Assembly: GCF_028687635.1 (NCBI RefSeq)
Contig: NZ_JAQTZS010000009.1
Location: 40,727 to 104,726 of the forward strand
DNA: 64,000 nt
Source of the DNA: Malikia sp.
GTDB lineage: Bacteria > Pseudomonadota > Gammaproteobacteria > Burkholderiales > Burkholderiaceae_C
Direction of reading: 5' to 3'
Translations under genes and position numbers: made by a program
Notes under the pieces: model-generated
The model's database searches: none
The model's input: the letters and a program-made list of their open reading frames with translations, nothing else
What the model was told of the DNA's origin: nothing
In this document: piece by piece, positions 21,809 to 35,312 of the stretch
How positions within the stretch are numbered: position 1 is the first letter of the stretch
Layout of the letters: the number at the start of each line of letters is the position of its first letter

Positions 21809-21811
21809 TCT

Positions 21812-22000
21812 TCAGTCGCCGTCGGGGATCACCACGTCGGCGACGAAGCCCACTGTCTTGGCCGCGACCGAGACGCCGGTCGCGACCACCGTGACGGCGG
21901 CATCCGCCACCGCGACGACCGCGCAGCCCTGCAGTGAAGTAAGCAGGCCAGCCAGCATCAGGGCGAGCAGTGGGCGAATGGAGGTTGGCAGACGGTGCAT
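21812..22000 (-). CDS. Small lipoprotein
   Basis: A 62-residue protein with an N-terminal signal and lipobox (LLTSLQGC, Cys26) followed by an Ala/Val-rich tail, VVAVADAAVTVVATGVSV, ending DVVIPDGD. This matches a small proteobacterial lipoprotein family of unknown function. It converges on the DUF3365 gene with a three-base gap and is divergent from trhP. Confidence 0.75.
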   Translation of the reverse strand: MHRLPTSIRPLLALMLAGLLTSLQGCAVVAVADAAVTVVATGVSVAAKTVGFVADVVIPDGD

Positions 22001-22153
22001 GGAGGAAAAGTCGAAAGAAGAAAACAGCCAGATCAGCCGGCGCCACAACAGATGCGGCGCGATCGCGATTCTAGCGATGCTGCCCGACACCGGCGTGGGG
22101 GCAAGCCCGCGGCAAGGCGAACCGCTGACGAGTTTGCGGGACAATCTCGCCCC

Positions 22154-23536
22154 ATGACTGCCCTCAAAGCCCCCGAACTGCTGCTGCCCGCCGGCTCGCT
22201 CGACAAGATGCGCGCCGCCTACGACTTCGGCGCCGACGCGATCTACGCCGGCCAGCCGCGCTATTCCTTGCGCGCGCGCAACAACGAATTCCGCCTGGAG
22301 CAGATCGAGATCGGCATCCGCGAGGCGCATGCGCGCGGCAAGAAGTTCTTCGTCACCAGCAACCTGTTGCCGCACAACGACAAGGTGCGGACCTATATGC
22401 GCGACATCGCGCCGGTGATCGCGATGAAGCCCGACGCGCTGATCATGGCCGACCCGGGCCTGATCATGATGATGCGCGAGCAGTACCCCGAGATGCCGAT
22501 CCACCTGTCGGTGCAGGCCAACACGGTCAACTACGCGGCGGTCAAGTTCTGGCAGAAGATGGGCGTCGCGCGCATCATCCTGAGCCGCGAGCTGAGCCTG
22601 GACGAGATCGAGAAGATCCGCCAGGAATGCCCGGACATGGAGCTTGAGGTGTTCGTGCATGGCGCGCTGTGCATCGCCTACTCGGGCCGCTGCCTGCTGT
22701 CGGGCTACTTCAACCGGCGCGACCCGAACCAGGGCACCTGCACCAACGCCTGCCGCTGGAACTACGCCGCCCAGGAGACCGCGACCGACCCCAACACCGG
22801 CGAGGCGATTCCCGTCAAGATGGAACAGGGCTTCAACTTCAACCAGGCGCAGGAGGAGGCCGAGTCCTCGTTCGCGGCCTGCGGCGGCGGCGAGCGCCAC
22901 CCCAAGGCCGACCAGGTCTACCTGATCGAGGAAGCCGGGCGTCCGGGCCAGCTGATGCCGATCATGGAGGACGAGCACGGCACCTACATCATGAACAGCA
23001 AGGACCTGCGCGCGATCGAGCATGTGCAGCGCCTGGCCGAGATCGGCGTCGATTCGCTCAAGATCGAGGGCCGCACCAAGAGCCTGTACTACGTCGCGCG
23101 CACGGCGCAGATCTACCGCCAGGCGATCGACGACGCGGTGGCCGGCCGTCCCTTCAACCCGCTCTTGATCACCGAGCTCGAAGGCCTGGCCAACCGGGGC
23201 TACACCAGCGGCTTCCTGGAGCGCCGCCCGAGCCAGGACTACCAGAACTACGAGACCGGCCACTCGCTGGTCGGCCACAGCCACTATGTCGGCGACGTGC
23301 TGAACGCGGCTGGCGGCTGGGCCGAGGTCGAGGTCAAGAACAAGTTCTCGGTCGGCGACCGGATCCAGGTCATCCACCCGAGCGGCAACCATGTGATCGA
23401 GCTCAAGGAAATGCGCAAGCTCGACGGCGAGCCGGTCGGCGTCGCGCCGGGCAGCCCGCTGCATGTGCGCATTCCGCTGCCCGAGCAGTACGCCGGCGCG
23501 CTGCTGGCGCGGCTGATCCCGGCCGAAGCGGCCTGA
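22154..23536 (+). CDS. trhP: U32-family tRNA hydroxylation protein TrhP (YegQ)
   Basis: A 460-residue protein of the peptidase U32 family: ELLLPAGSLDKMRAAYDFGADAIYAG at the start, EVFVHGALCIAYSGRCLLSGYFN with its Cys residues, and NQGTCTNACRWNY (U32 signature, about 197-209). TrhP takes part in prephenate-dependent hydroxylation of uridine 34 in tRNA. MTALKAPELL was chosen as start; the frame extends further upstream without homologous character. Confidence 0.92.
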   Translation: MTALKAPELLLPAGSLDKMRAAYDFGADAIYAGQPRYSLRARNNEFRLEQIEIGIREAHARGKKFFVTSNLLPHNDKVRTYMRDIAPVIAMKPDALIMADPGLIMMMREQYPEMPIHLSVQANTVNYAAVKFWQKMGVARIILSRELSLDEIEKIRQECPDMELEVFVHGALCIAYSGRCLLSGYFNRRDPNQGTCTNACRWNYAAQETATDPNTGEAIPVKMEQGFNFNQAQEEAESSFAACGGGERHPKADQVYLIEEAGRPGQLMPIMEDEHGTYIMNSKDLRAIEHVQRLAEIGVDSLKIEGRTKSLYYVARTAQIYRQAIDDAVAGRPFNPLLITELEGLANRGYTSGFLERRPSQDYQNYETGHSLVGHSHYVGDVLNAAGGWAEVEVKNKFSVGDRIQVIHPSGNHVIELKEMRKLDGEPVGVAPGSPLHVRIPLPEQYAGALLARLIPAEAA

Positions 23537-23845
23537 GCCATCGTCGGGGTCGGGGTCGGGGTCAAACACCGATTTCATCCGGAGCCAGCCATCTGGCCGA
23601 GACCAGGAATTGGTCTCCGACCCCGATTAGCATGGGCAACGCCGCCAGTCAGGGAGCAGCCTGCGCGGAACAATGCTTCATATGTGAAAACAATTACCCG
23701 AATCATCATGGAGCCATCTCATATGCGCTAGCATGATGTCCGGATTTCCTGTCTTGGCACTGCGTGCAGCACGCCCGGTCAGGCTGCTCCGTTGCCGCTG
23801 TGCGGAAACTGTCCGCGCGATCGACACCATAAAAAAAGCAAGACC
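23537..23845. other. Intergenic spacer with GGGGTC repeats
   Basis: 309 bases without a gene. A triple GGGGTC run at about 23546-23563 can pair with CCGACCCCGAT near 23617-23627, giving a large imperfect hairpin without a T-run. The rest is less GC-rich and probably holds the promoter of the following gene. I see no reliable hexamers. Confidence 0.4.
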
Positions 23846-25540
23846 ATGAAGCCAGCCCAGGAGAGGGACCGGGGCAAATTGGATGACGAGCGTTTTCGGC
23901 TGCTGTTTCTGCAGTTGCCGCAGCCGGTCCTGTTCGTCGACCCGGTCGGCACCATTCGTGAATTCAACCGCGCGGCACAGTCCCTGTTCGGACTGGATGC
24001 GCCAGCCGGACGCCCACGCACAGTTCATCAACTGCTGACCGGTGATGGCGCCGAGTCGCTGGCCGACTTGCTGACTGCGGCTGCCAGCCTGCCAGCGGGA
24101 CAGGTGCAGACCGCGCCAATGCACAGCACCACCTCGCCAGCCCGGGCCTGCACGGGCCAGGCATTCACGCTGCCAGGCAGCGGGAACGGCCAGCGCCAGA
24201 TCGTGCTGCAGCTGCTCGATCAGAACAGCGACGCCGCCCTGCAGCACTCCGAGGCGCGCTTTCGCCTGGCGCAGGAAGCGACCGAAACCGGCATGTGGGA
24301 CTGGCAGCTGACGGAGGATCGCATCGAATGGGATGCCATGTGTTGGCGGCTGCTCGGCATGAGTGGCCAGGAAAGGGGGCTCGACTACGCCAGCTGGCAG
24401 ACCATGGTGCACCCCGACGACCTGGCCGAAATCGAGCGCACCTATGTCGAGCAGATCGAGCGCAGCGGACGTTTTGTCACGGTCGGGCGTTACCGCAAGG
24501 CCGATGGCGGCTGGGTCTGGATCCAGGCCCTGGGCCAGGTGATGGAACGTGATGAATGCTGCCTGCCCAGCCGCATGGCCGGAACGCTGACCGACATCAG
24601 CGAACGCAAGCTGCTTGAGCAGGAGTTGCAAGAGCGTCATCAGCGGCTCGACAACATCGTCTGGGGCACGGGCGCCGGCACCTGGGAATGGAATGCCCAA
24701 AGTGGCGAGACGCGCTTGAACGAAGCCTGGGCCGGCATGCTGGGCTATTCACTGGCCGAGATCGAGCCGGTCTCGTTCGAGACTTGGGTGAACTTCTCAC
24801 ACCCTGAGGACCACCTTCGTGCCATGGCGCAACTGCAAGGCCATCTTGGTGGCGAAACCGACCGCTATGAATGCGAGCTGCGCCTGCGACATCGGGACGG
24901 TCACTGGGTGTGGGTGCTCGACCGTGGTCGCATCTGCACCTGGACCGAGCAAGGCGAGCCCGAATGGGTGATGGGCATCCACCTCGACATCAGCCAGCGC
25001 AAGGCAGCCGAGGCCAAGCTCGAGCGGCTGGCGCATTACGACAGCCTGACCGGACTGGCGCGCCGCCCGCTGCTCAACGCGCATATCCGGCAGGCGATGT
25101 CGCAAGCCCGGCGCCACGACAGCCAGTTGGCCCTGCTGTTTCTCGACCTGGACGGTTTCAAGCCGGTCAACGATGCACATGGTCACGCCGCAGGCGACCG
25201 CCTGCTGACCGAACTCGCACAACGCATGAAGTCCTGCCTGCGCGAGATCGACACGGTCGCGCGCATCGGCGGCGACGAGTTCGCCGCGCTGGTGGTCGAC
25301 CTGCCCGAACGCGCCGCCGTGCTGCCGCTGGTGCGGCACCTGCTCGAAACACTCGTGCTACCGATCAGGCATGGAGCGCTGTCGATGCAGGTTTCGGCCA
25401 GCATAGGCCTCGCCTTCTATCCGCAAGCGCAGGATGCAGGACCCGACGAGCTGATGCAGCAAGCCGATGCCGCCATGTACCAGGCCAAGCGCAGCGGCAA
25501 GAACCGCTACCATATCGCCGGAACGGATACACCGCTGTGA
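23846..25540 (+). CDS. PAS-domain diguanylate cyclase
   Basis: A 564-residue cytosolic signalling protein. PAS domains cover about 15-75, 145-255 and 265-385; the second and third end in the PAC-type motifs ISERKLLEQEL and ISQRKAAEAKL. The GGDEF domain (about 390-555) has an intact RIGGDEF active site, and RxxD (REID) five residues before it is the product-inhibition I-site. It should make cyclic di-GMP in response to an unknown signal. MKPAQE was chosen over an upstream ATG at 23792. Confidence 0.92.
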   Translation: MKPAQERDRGKLDDERFRLLFLQLPQPVLFVDPVGTIREFNRAAQSLFGLDAPAGRPRTVHQLLTGDGAESLADLLTAAASLPAGQVQTAPMHSTTSPARACTGQAFTLPGSGNGQRQIVLQLLDQNSDAALQHSEARFRLAQEATETGMWDWQLTEDRIEWDAMCWRLLGMSGQERGLDYASWQTMVHPDDLAEIERTYVEQIERSGRFVTVGRYRKADGGWVWIQALGQVMERDECCLPSRMAGTLTDISERKLLEQELQERHQRLDNIVWGTGAGTWEWNAQSGETRLNEAWAGMLGYSLAEIEPVSFETWVNFSHPEDHLRAMAQLQGHLGGETDRYECELRLRHRDGHWVWVLDRGRICTWTEQGEPEWVMGIHLDISQRKAAEAKLERLAHYDSLTGLARRPLLNAHIRQAMSQARRHDSQLALLFLDLDGFKPVNDAHGHAAGDRLLTELAQRMKSCLREIDTVARIGGDEFAALVVDLPERAAVLPLVRHLLETLVLPIRHGALSMQVSASIGLAFYPQAQDAGPDELMQQADAAMYQAKRSGKNRYHIAGTDTPL

Positions 25541-25644
25541 CAGCGGCGTTCCTGCGTGACAATGGCATGGACATGGCGCGCACGGGCGCGGCGGGAGGGC
25601 CGCACGCGCAACCGGTTCGCCGCCGATCAAGGAGGGAGTCTTCG

Positions 25645-26334
25645 ATGCCTGCAATGCGTAGAACGGTGATGATGGCGATGCTCGGCCTGCCCCTGGGCCC
25701 GCCGGCCTGGGCACTCGACCTCGGGATGCTGAGCCAGACCGATGCCAGCGGCGGACTCAAGGAAGCGCTGAACCAGGGTGCCGCCCATGCGGTCGAGACG
25801 CTGGGGCGCGAGGGTGGTTTCATGGACAACCCGAAGGTCAGGATCGCGCTGCCCGGCTGGCTGGAGAAGGCCGAGCCGCTGCTGCGCATGGCCGGTCGCG
25901 GCAAGGCGCTCGACCAGCTCGTGCTGACGATGAACCGGGCCGCCGAAGCCGCGGTACCCGAGGCCAGGACCTTGCTGCAGGGCGCCGTCAAGCAGATGAC
26001 GGTGACGGACGCCAGGAACATCCTGAGCGGTGGCGATGACTCGGTGACGCGGTTCTTCCGTGGCAAGACCGAGCAGGAGCTCACGCAGCGCCTGCTGCCG
26101 CTGGTGCGACAGCACACCGACCGGCTCGCGGTCGCCAGCCAGTACAACAAGCTGGCCGGACAGGCCGCCGCCAGCGGCCTGCTCAAGCCCGAGGACGCGC
26201 AGATCGAGCACCATGTCACGCAACAGGCGCTCGACGGCCTCTACCAGATGATCGCCGAGCAGGAAAAGACCATCCGGCGCAACCCGATGGAGGCCGCGGG
26301 CAGCCTGGCCAGGAAGGTGTTCGGCGCGCTTTGA
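25645..26334 (+). CDS. DUF4197 protein
   Basis: A 229-residue exported protein: signal peptide ending PPAWA-LD, then the DUF4197 pattern GLKEALNQGAAHAVETLG, NPKVRIALPGWLEKAEPLLRMAGRGK and a C-terminal segment near ALDGLYQMIAEQEKTIRRNPMEAA. The function is unknown. An AAGGAGGGAG ribosome site precedes ATG 25645. Its stop overlaps the start of the following exporter gene. Confidence 0.87.
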   Translation: MPAMRRTVMMAMLGLPLGPPAWALDLGMLSQTDASGGLKEALNQGAAHAVETLGREGGFMDNPKVRIALPGWLEKAEPLLRMAGRGKALDQLVLTMNRAAEAAVPEARTLLQGAVKQMTVTDARNILSGGDDSVTRFFRGKTEQELTQRLLPLVRQHTDRLAVASQYNKLAGQAAASGLLKPEDAQIEHHVTQQALDGLYQMIAEQEKTIRRNPMEAAGSLARKVFGAL

Positions 26335-27917
26335 AGCCCGACGACCTGTCGCCGCTGGCGCCGTTTCGCCAGCCGGTATTCCGCATGCTCTGGTCCACCT
26401 GGCTGGTGGCGAACCTCTGCATGTGGATGAACGATGTCGCGGCGGCCTGGATGATGACCTCGCTGACCGACAAGCCGATCTGGGTCGCGCTGGTGCAGAC
26501 CGCCGCCACGCTGCCGGTGTTCCTGCTCGGCCTGCCCAGCGGCGCGCTGGCCGACAGCCTCGACCGCAAGAAATACTTCCTGACGACCCAGCTCTGGATC
26601 GCCGCCGTCGCCACGCTGCTGAGCGCCGTCGTCTTCCTCGGCATCATGACGCCGCCGCTGCTGCTGGCGCTGGTGTTCGCCAACGGCATCGGGCTGGCGA
26701 TGCGCTGGCCGGTGTTCGCCGCCATCGTGCCCGAGCTGGTGCCGCGCCCGCAACTGCCGGCGGCGCTGGCGCTCAACGGGGTCTCGATGAATGCCTCGCG
26801 CATCCTGGGGCCGCTGATCGCCGGAGCCATCATCGCCGCCGCCGGCAGCGCCTGGGTGTTCGCGCTCAATGCGCTGCTGTCGCTGCTGGCGGCGGTGGTG
26901 ATCGGCCGCTGGCAGCGACAGCACAAGCCGCACCCGCTCGGGCGCGAGCGCCTGGGCACCGCGATACGGGTCGGGCTGCAGTACGTGGCCCAGTCGCGAC
27001 CGATCAAGGGCGTGCTGCTGCGGATCTGGATCTTCTTCTTCCACTCGACCGGGCTGATGGCGCTGCTGCCGCTGCTGGCGCGCGGCTTGGAAGGCGGCGA
27101 CGCCGCCAGCTTCACGCTGCTGCTGGCGGCGATGGGGGCTGGCGCGATCACCTCAACCTGGATCCTGCCCCAGCTGCGCCGCCGCTATGCCCGCGACGCG
27201 CTGGTGCTGCGCGGCGCCTGGCTGCAAGCCGGCACCATGGCCGTGATGGCCTGGACCGACCAGCTCTGGATCGCGCTGCCGGCCATGTTCCTGGGCGGCG
27301 CGGCCTGGATCACCACCGCCAACAGCCTGAGCGTGTCGATCCAGCTCGGCCTGCCCGACTGGGTGCGCGCGCGCGGCATGTCGATGTACCAGATGGCCAT
27401 CATGGGCGCCAGCGCCAGCGGGGCCGCGCTCTGGGGCCAGATCGCGACCTGGACCAGCGTGCCGACCAGCCTGGCCATCGCCGCCACCACCGGTGCCTTG
27501 ACGATGTGGCTGACCAACCGCCTGCGGCCCGACAGCGGCCAGGCCACCGACCTGACGCCTCAGCGCGTCTTCCAGGCCCCGCAGCACCCCGGACCGACCA
27601 GCTCGGGCCGGGTCAGCGTGATGATCGAATACCGGATCGACCCGGCCAAGGCGGCCGAATTCCGCGCCTTGATGCTCGACGAGAGCCGTCCCGGCCGGCT
27701 GCGCCAGGGCGCGCTGTCCTGGGAGCTGCTGCACGACCTGGAGGACCCGGGGCGCTTCCTGGAACTGGTCATCGACGAATCGTGGAACGACCACCTGCGC
27801 CGCTCCGAGCGCGGCACCGCCGCCGACGCCGAACTGCACGCGCGCAAGCTGGCCTTCCACCTCGGCCCCGAGCCGCCGCGCGTCACGCGCTGCCTGATGG
27901 AGAGCACCGTCAAATGA
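26331..27917 (+). CDS. MFS exporter (EntS/MFS_3 type) with C-terminal ABM-like domain
   Basis: The 528-residue protein has about 12 membrane spans to residue 405, in the pattern of the MFS_3 family (SPLAPFRQPVFRMLWSTWLVANLCMWMNDVAAAWM). A soluble domain of about 100 residues follows (MIEYRIDPAKAAEFRALM ... SWNDHLRRSERGTAADAEL), resembling an antibiotic-biosynthesis-monooxygenase fold. Substrate unknown; relatives export siderophores or drugs. The TTG at 26331 is preferred because it restores the conserved N-terminus and overlaps the upstream stop as TTGA. The next in-frame ATG, at 26384, would cut into the first helix. Confidence 0.85.
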   Translation: MKPDDLSPLAPFRQPVFRMLWSTWLVANLCMWMNDVAAAWMMTSLTDKPIWVALVQTAATLPVFLLGLPSGALADSLDRKKYFLTTQLWIAAVATLLSAVVFLGIMTPPLLLALVFANGIGLAMRWPVFAAIVPELVPRPQLPAALALNGVSMNASRILGPLIAGAIIAAAGSAWVFALNALLSLLAAVVIGRWQRQHKPHPLGRERLGTAIRVGLQYVAQSRPIKGVLLRIWIFFFHSTGLMALLPLLARGLEGGDAASFTLLLAAMGAGAITSTWILPQLRRRYARDALVLRGAWLQAGTMAVMAWTDQLWIALPAMFLGGAAWITTANSLSVSIQLGLPDWVRARGMSMYQMAIMGASASGAALWGQIATWTSVPTSLAIAATTGALTMWLTNRLRPDSGQATDLTPQRVFQAPQHPGPTSSGRVSVMIEYRIDPAKAAEFRALMLDESRPGRLRQGALSWELLHDLEDPGRFLELVIDESWNDHLRRSERGTAADAELHARKLAFHLGPEPPRVTRCLMESTVK

Positions 27918-28816
27918 AGATCGCCATCATGGGCGCGGGCGCCGTGGGCAGCTATTACGGCGGCCTGCTCGCGCTTGCCGGTCACGAGGTCACGCTGATC
28001 GGCCGCGCCGCGCATGTCGCCGCCATCGAGCACGCCGGGCTGCGCCTGCAGACGCAGTCCTTCGACGAGCCGGTAGCGGCCAGCGCCAGCGTCGATCCCG
28101 CCGCGCTGGCCGATGCCGACTGGGTGCTGGTCTGCGTCAAGGCCGGCGACACCGAAGCCGCCGCCGCCGCCATCTCGCCTCATCTGCGCGACGGAGCGCT
28201 GGTGCTGAGCCTGCAGAACGGCCTGGACAACGCCGACCGGCTGCAAGCCCTGCTGCCGCGCCAGCGGGTGCGGCCGGTACTGGTCTATGCCGCGGTCGAG
28301 CTGGCCGGCCCCGGCCATGTGCGGCACCACGGCCGAGGCGAGCTGGTGATCGGCGCCGGGCCGGACAGCGAGGCCCTCGTCACGGCCTTCGCTGGCGCCG
28401 GCGTGCCGGTGCAGGTCCTGCCCGATGTGCGCGCGGCGCTCTGGTCCAAGCTGATGGTCAACTGCGCCTACAACGCCTTGTCGGCGATCTCGCGCCTGCC
28501 CTACGGCCGCATGATCCGGGGGCCGGGCATCGAGGCCAGCATGCGCGAGGCGGTGGCCGAATGCCTGGCGGTCGCGCGCGCCGATGGCATCCATCTGCCG
28601 GCCGACAGCTGGGAGCGGGTGCGCGCGCTGGCCGACGCGATGCCGACCCAGCGGTCATCGACCGCGCAGGACCTCGCGCGCGGGCGGCGCAGCGAGATCG
28701 ACCAGCTCAACGGCTATGTGGTGCGCCGTGGCGAGGCGCTCGGGGTGCCGACGCCGGTCAACCGAGCGCTGCATGGCCTGGTCAAGCTGCTGGAAGATCC
28801 GCCGCCAGCGGAATGA
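27914..28816 (+). CDS. 2-dehydropantoate 2-reductase family protein
   Basis: A 300-residue NADPH enzyme: the dinucleotide site MKIAIMGAGAVGSYYGG at the start, VCVKAGDTEAAAA, LQNGLDN and ALWSKLMVNCAYNALSAISRLPYGRM, as in PanE/ApbA reductases. By family it reduces 2-dehydropantoate to pantoate in coenzyme A synthesis; paralogues use other oxo acids, so I give no symbol. ATGA overlap with the exporter gene upstream. Confidence 0.9.
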   Translation: MKIAIMGAGAVGSYYGGLLALAGHEVTLIGRAAHVAAIEHAGLRLQTQSFDEPVAASASVDPAALADADWVLVCVKAGDTEAAAAAISPHLRDGALVLSLQNGLDNADRLQALLPRQRVRPVLVYAAVELAGPGHVRHHGRGELVIGAGPDSEALVTAFAGAGVPVQVLPDVRAALWSKLMVNCAYNALSAISRLPYGRMIRGPGIEASMREAVAECLAVARADGIHLPADSWERVRALADAMPTQRSSTAQDLARGRRSEIDQLNGYVVRRGEALGVPTPVNRALHGLVKLLEDPPPAE

Positions 28817-28884
28817 GCCGAATGAGGCCCATACCCGACTGAACTTATCGGGATTGGACGGATCAGAGAGACAGGAGGATGTCG

Positions 28885-29748
28885 ATGCCCAATACCAGAC
28901 CCGCCGCCGTCGCCGGCCTGTTCTACCCCGGCGACGCGGTCACGCTCGCGCGCACCGTCGCGCAATCACTGGCGCGCGCCACCCAGACAGCCGGAGCGGC
29001 CGGCCCGTCTGCCCCAGATGCAGCGCCGAAAGCCCTGATCGTGCCGCACGCCGGCTATGTCTACTCGGGCGCGACCGCCGCCCAGGCCTACGCGCTGCTG
29101 GCGCCGCAGCGCGACCAGATACGCCGCGTCGTGCTGCTGGGGCCAGTGCACCGGGTGCCGGTGCGCGGTCTGGCGCTGCCGGACGCCGACGCCTTCGAGA
29201 CCCCTTTGGGTCGGGTCGAGATCGACGCCCAGGCCGTCGCCGAGCTGCAGGGCCTGCCCCAGGTCACGCGCAGCCGGGCGGCGCACGCGCAGGAGCACTC
29301 GCTGGAGGTGCAACTGCCCTTTCTGCAGACCGTGCTGGCCGACTTCAAGCTGCTGCCGCTCGCCGTCGGCGACGCCAGCCCGGCCGAGGTCGCCGAGGTG
29401 CTCGAACGCCTCTGGGGCGGCCCCGAAACGCTGATCGTGGTCAGCTCGGACCTGTCGCATTTCCTCGACCACGACAGCGCGCGGGCGACCGATGGCGCCA
29501 CGCTGCGGCAGATCCTGACGCTCCAGGGCGGCATCAGCCATCGCCAGGCCTGCGGCGCCACCCCGGTCAACGGTCTGCTGCTGGCCGCGCGCGGCAAGGG
29601 CCTGAGTCCCCGCCTGATCGCGCAGTGCAACTCGGGCGACACAACAGGCGAGCGCCAGCGCGTGGTCGGCTACGCCTCGGTCAGCTTCAACGAATCCGTC
29701 CCGGTCGATGCACCGGCAACTGTCCAGGAGTCCCTCCATGTCCGATGA
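28885..29748 (+). CDS. amrB: AmmeMemoRadiSam system protein B (Memo-like)
   Basis: The 287-residue product matches the Memo family: RPAAVAGLFYPGD at the start, VPHAGYVYSGATAAQAYALL, VVLLGPVHRVPV, EHSLEVQLPFLQ and VSSDLSHFLDHD. Conserved His residues recall extradiol-dioxygenase-like metal sites. I chose ATG 28885 because it lies six bases after AGGAGG; ATG 28879 abuts it. First of three genes that always co-occur; the pathway is unknown. Confidence 0.92.
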   Translation: MPNTRPAAVAGLFYPGDAVTLARTVAQSLARATQTAGAAGPSAPDAAPKALIVPHAGYVYSGATAAQAYALLAPQRDQIRRVVLLGPVHRVPVRGLALPDADAFETPLGRVEIDAQAVAELQGLPQVTRSRAAHAQEHSLEVQLPFLQTVLADFKLLPLAVGDASPAEVAEVLERLWGGPETLIVVSSDLSHFLDHDSARATDGATLRQILTLQGGISHRQACGATPVNGLLLAARGKGLSPRLIAQCNSGDTTGERQRVVGYASVSFNESVPVDAPATVQESLHVR

Positions 29749-30339
29749 ACGGCGCACCATCCTGCTGACCCTGGCCCGCACCGCCATCGAAGATGCGCTG
29801 GGCGCTGGCGGGAGACTCAGCCATGCCGCAGAACGGGAATCCGCCTGGATGGACAGTGAAACCGACCCGGCGACTGGCGCCCAATGGCTGCGCTCGCCCG
29901 GCGCCAGCTTTGTCACGCTGACGCAGCGCGGATGCTTGCGCGGCTGCATCGGCTCGCTCGAAGCGCGCCGCGCGCTCTACAGCGATGTGCGGGCCAATGC
30001 CGTCGCGGCGGCGCTGCGCGACCCGCGCTTCCCGCCGCTGGCGGCGGCCGAGCTGCGCCTCACGCGGGTCAAGGTCTCGCTGCTGTCGGCCCCCGAGCCG
30101 CTGGCCTTCGACAGCGAAGCCGACGCGCTGTCGCAACTTCGCCCCGGCGTGGATGGCATCCTGCTCGAATACGGCTCGCTGCGCTCGACCTTCCTGCCCC
30201 AGGTCTGGGAGCAGCTGCCCAGACCCGAGGACTTCCTGTCCCAGCTCAAGCGCAAGGCCGGCCTGCCAGGCGATTTCTGGCACGAGCGCCTGCGGCTGCG
30301 GCGCTACGGCGTGGACAAGTTCCAGGAGGCCGCCATCTG

Positions 30340-30340
<1 letters not shown>
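29738..30340 (+). CDS. amrA: AmmeMemoRadiSam system protein A (AMMECR1-like)
   Basis: A 200-residue AMMECR1-domain protein with the signature LRGCIGSLEARRAL (about residues 65-78), FPPLAAAELRLTRVKVSLLSAPEPL, and the C-terminal RLRRYGVDKFQE. Function unknown. It overlaps the Memo-like gene by 11 bases and the radical SAM gene by one base (TGATG). Confidence 0.92.
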
Positions 30341-31470
<1,130 letters not shown>

Positions 31471-31539
31471 GCGCGGCGGGTCCGGTCACTGACCGGGCAG
31501 GCCGCCGGCGCCAGCTTGCGGTCGCGCGACAATGTCGGC

Positions 31540-32754
31540 GTGACCGCCGCCACCCTGCCCCGCCGCATCGCCCACCTGGACATGGACGCCTTTTTCGCGT
31601 CGGTCGAGCTGCTGCGCTACCCGCAGCTCAAGGGCCTGCCACTGGTCATCGGCGGCGGGCGGCGACGCGCGGACGATCAGCTGCTGGCCGCGCATGCCGG
31701 GTTGGCGCTGGCGGAAATCCCGCTGGCTGACTTCCCGCGCCTGCGGGACTATGCCGGGCGCGGCGTCATCACGACCGCGACCTACGCCGCGCGCCAGTTC
31801 GGCATCGGCTCGGCCATGGGACTGATGAAGGCGGCCAGGCTCTGCCCCGACGCCATCCTGCTGCCGGTGGACTTCGACGAGATCCGGCGCTGCTCGCGCG
31901 CCTTCAAGGCCGTGATCCGCGACATCGCGCCAGTGATGGAGGATCGCGGCATCGACGAGGTCTACCTCGACTTCACCGATGTCCCCGGTGGCCAGCGCGA
32001 GGGCGGGCGCGTGCTGGCGCGGCTGATCCAGCGCGGCATCCTCGATGCCACCGGCCTGACCTGCTCGATCGGCATCGCGCCCAACAAGCTGCTGGCCAAG
32101 ATGGCCAGCGAGTTCGACAAGCCCAATGGCATCGCCATCATCTGGCCCGATGACCTGGAGCGCCTGATCTGGCCGCTGCCCTGCCGCAAGATCAACGGCA
32201 TCGGACCCAGGACCGATGCGAAGCTCCAGCAGCTGGGCCTCCTCACCATCGGTCAGCTGGCCTCGCGCCCGCTCGATGAGCTGGTCTGGCACTTCGGTCG
32301 CAGCCAGGGTGGCTGGATGTTCGACGCCGCCCGGGGTCGCGACGACAGCCCCGTGGTCACGCACAGCGAACCGGTCAGCATCAGCCGCGAGACCACCTTC
32401 GAGCGCGACTTGCACGCCGTGCATGACAAGGCCGAGCTCGGCGCCCTCTTCACGCGGCTGTGCGAACAGGTCGCCGCCGACCTGAAGGCCAAGGGCTATG
32501 TCGGCCGCACCATAGGCATCAAGCTGCGCTACGACGACTTCCAGTCGGTCACGCGCGACCTGACCGTCGAGCAGCACACCGCCGATGCCCGCGAGATCCG
32601 CCGTCATGCGGGCCAATGCCTCAAGCGCGTCGACCTGACGCGCCGGCTGCGCCTGCTCGGCGTGCGGGTCGGGACGCTGGCGCGGGCGGGTAAACTCGCC
32701 AGCGCCGCAGCGGCGTCGGGCCTGAAAGCAGGCCGTTCCTTGCCGCTGTTCTAG
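31540..32754 (+). CDS. dinB: DNA polymerase IV (Y family)
   Basis: A 404-residue translesion polymerase. [12 protein letters not shown] and [11 protein letters not shown] carry the catalytic acidic residues, [23 protein letters not shown] and the helix-hairpin region [17 protein letters not shown] follow, and the little-finger domain closes the protein. A loop of about 25 residues between VIGGG and [16 protein letters not shown] is longer than in E. coli, as I recall is usual in Burkholderiales. A GTG at 31540 is the likely start; a TTG at 31516 is the alternative. Confidence 0.92.
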   Translation: MTAATLPRRIAHLDMDAFFASVELLRYPQLKGLPLVIGGGRRRADDQLLAAHAGLALAEIPLADFPRLRDYAGRGVITTATYAARQFGIGSAMGLMKAARLCPDAILLPVDFDEIRRCSRAFKAVIRDIAPVMEDRGIDEVYLDFTDVPGGQREGGRVLARLIQRGILDATGLTCSIGIAPNKLLAKMASEFDKPNGIAIIWPDDLERLIWPLPCRKINGIGPRTDAKLQQLGLLTIGQLASRPLDELVWHFGRSQGGWMFDAARGRDDSPVVTHSEPVSISRETTFERDLHAVHDKAELGALFTRLCEQVAADLKAKGYVGRTIGIKLRYDDFQSVTRDLTVEQHTADAREIRRHAGQCLKRVDLTRRLRLLGVRVGTLARAGKLASAAAASGLKAGRSLPLF

Positions 32755-32777
32755 CGCCGCGCTCCAGCCAGAAAACC

Positions 32778-35291
<2,514 letters not shown>

Positions 35292-35312
35292 GCGTGCCGC
35301 CGGACGAGCCGG

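Noticed and set aside
23546..23563. GGGGTC triple repeat as a possible CRISPR or G-quadruplex element
   Set aside because: Only three adjacent six-base copies without spacers; best read as part of an imperfect hairpin in a spacer.
22001..23578. Upstream part of a 588-codon minus-strand frame opposite trhP
   Set aside because: Only the last 62 codons (21812-22000) form a credible lipoprotein with a lipobox; the rest is antisense to trhP.
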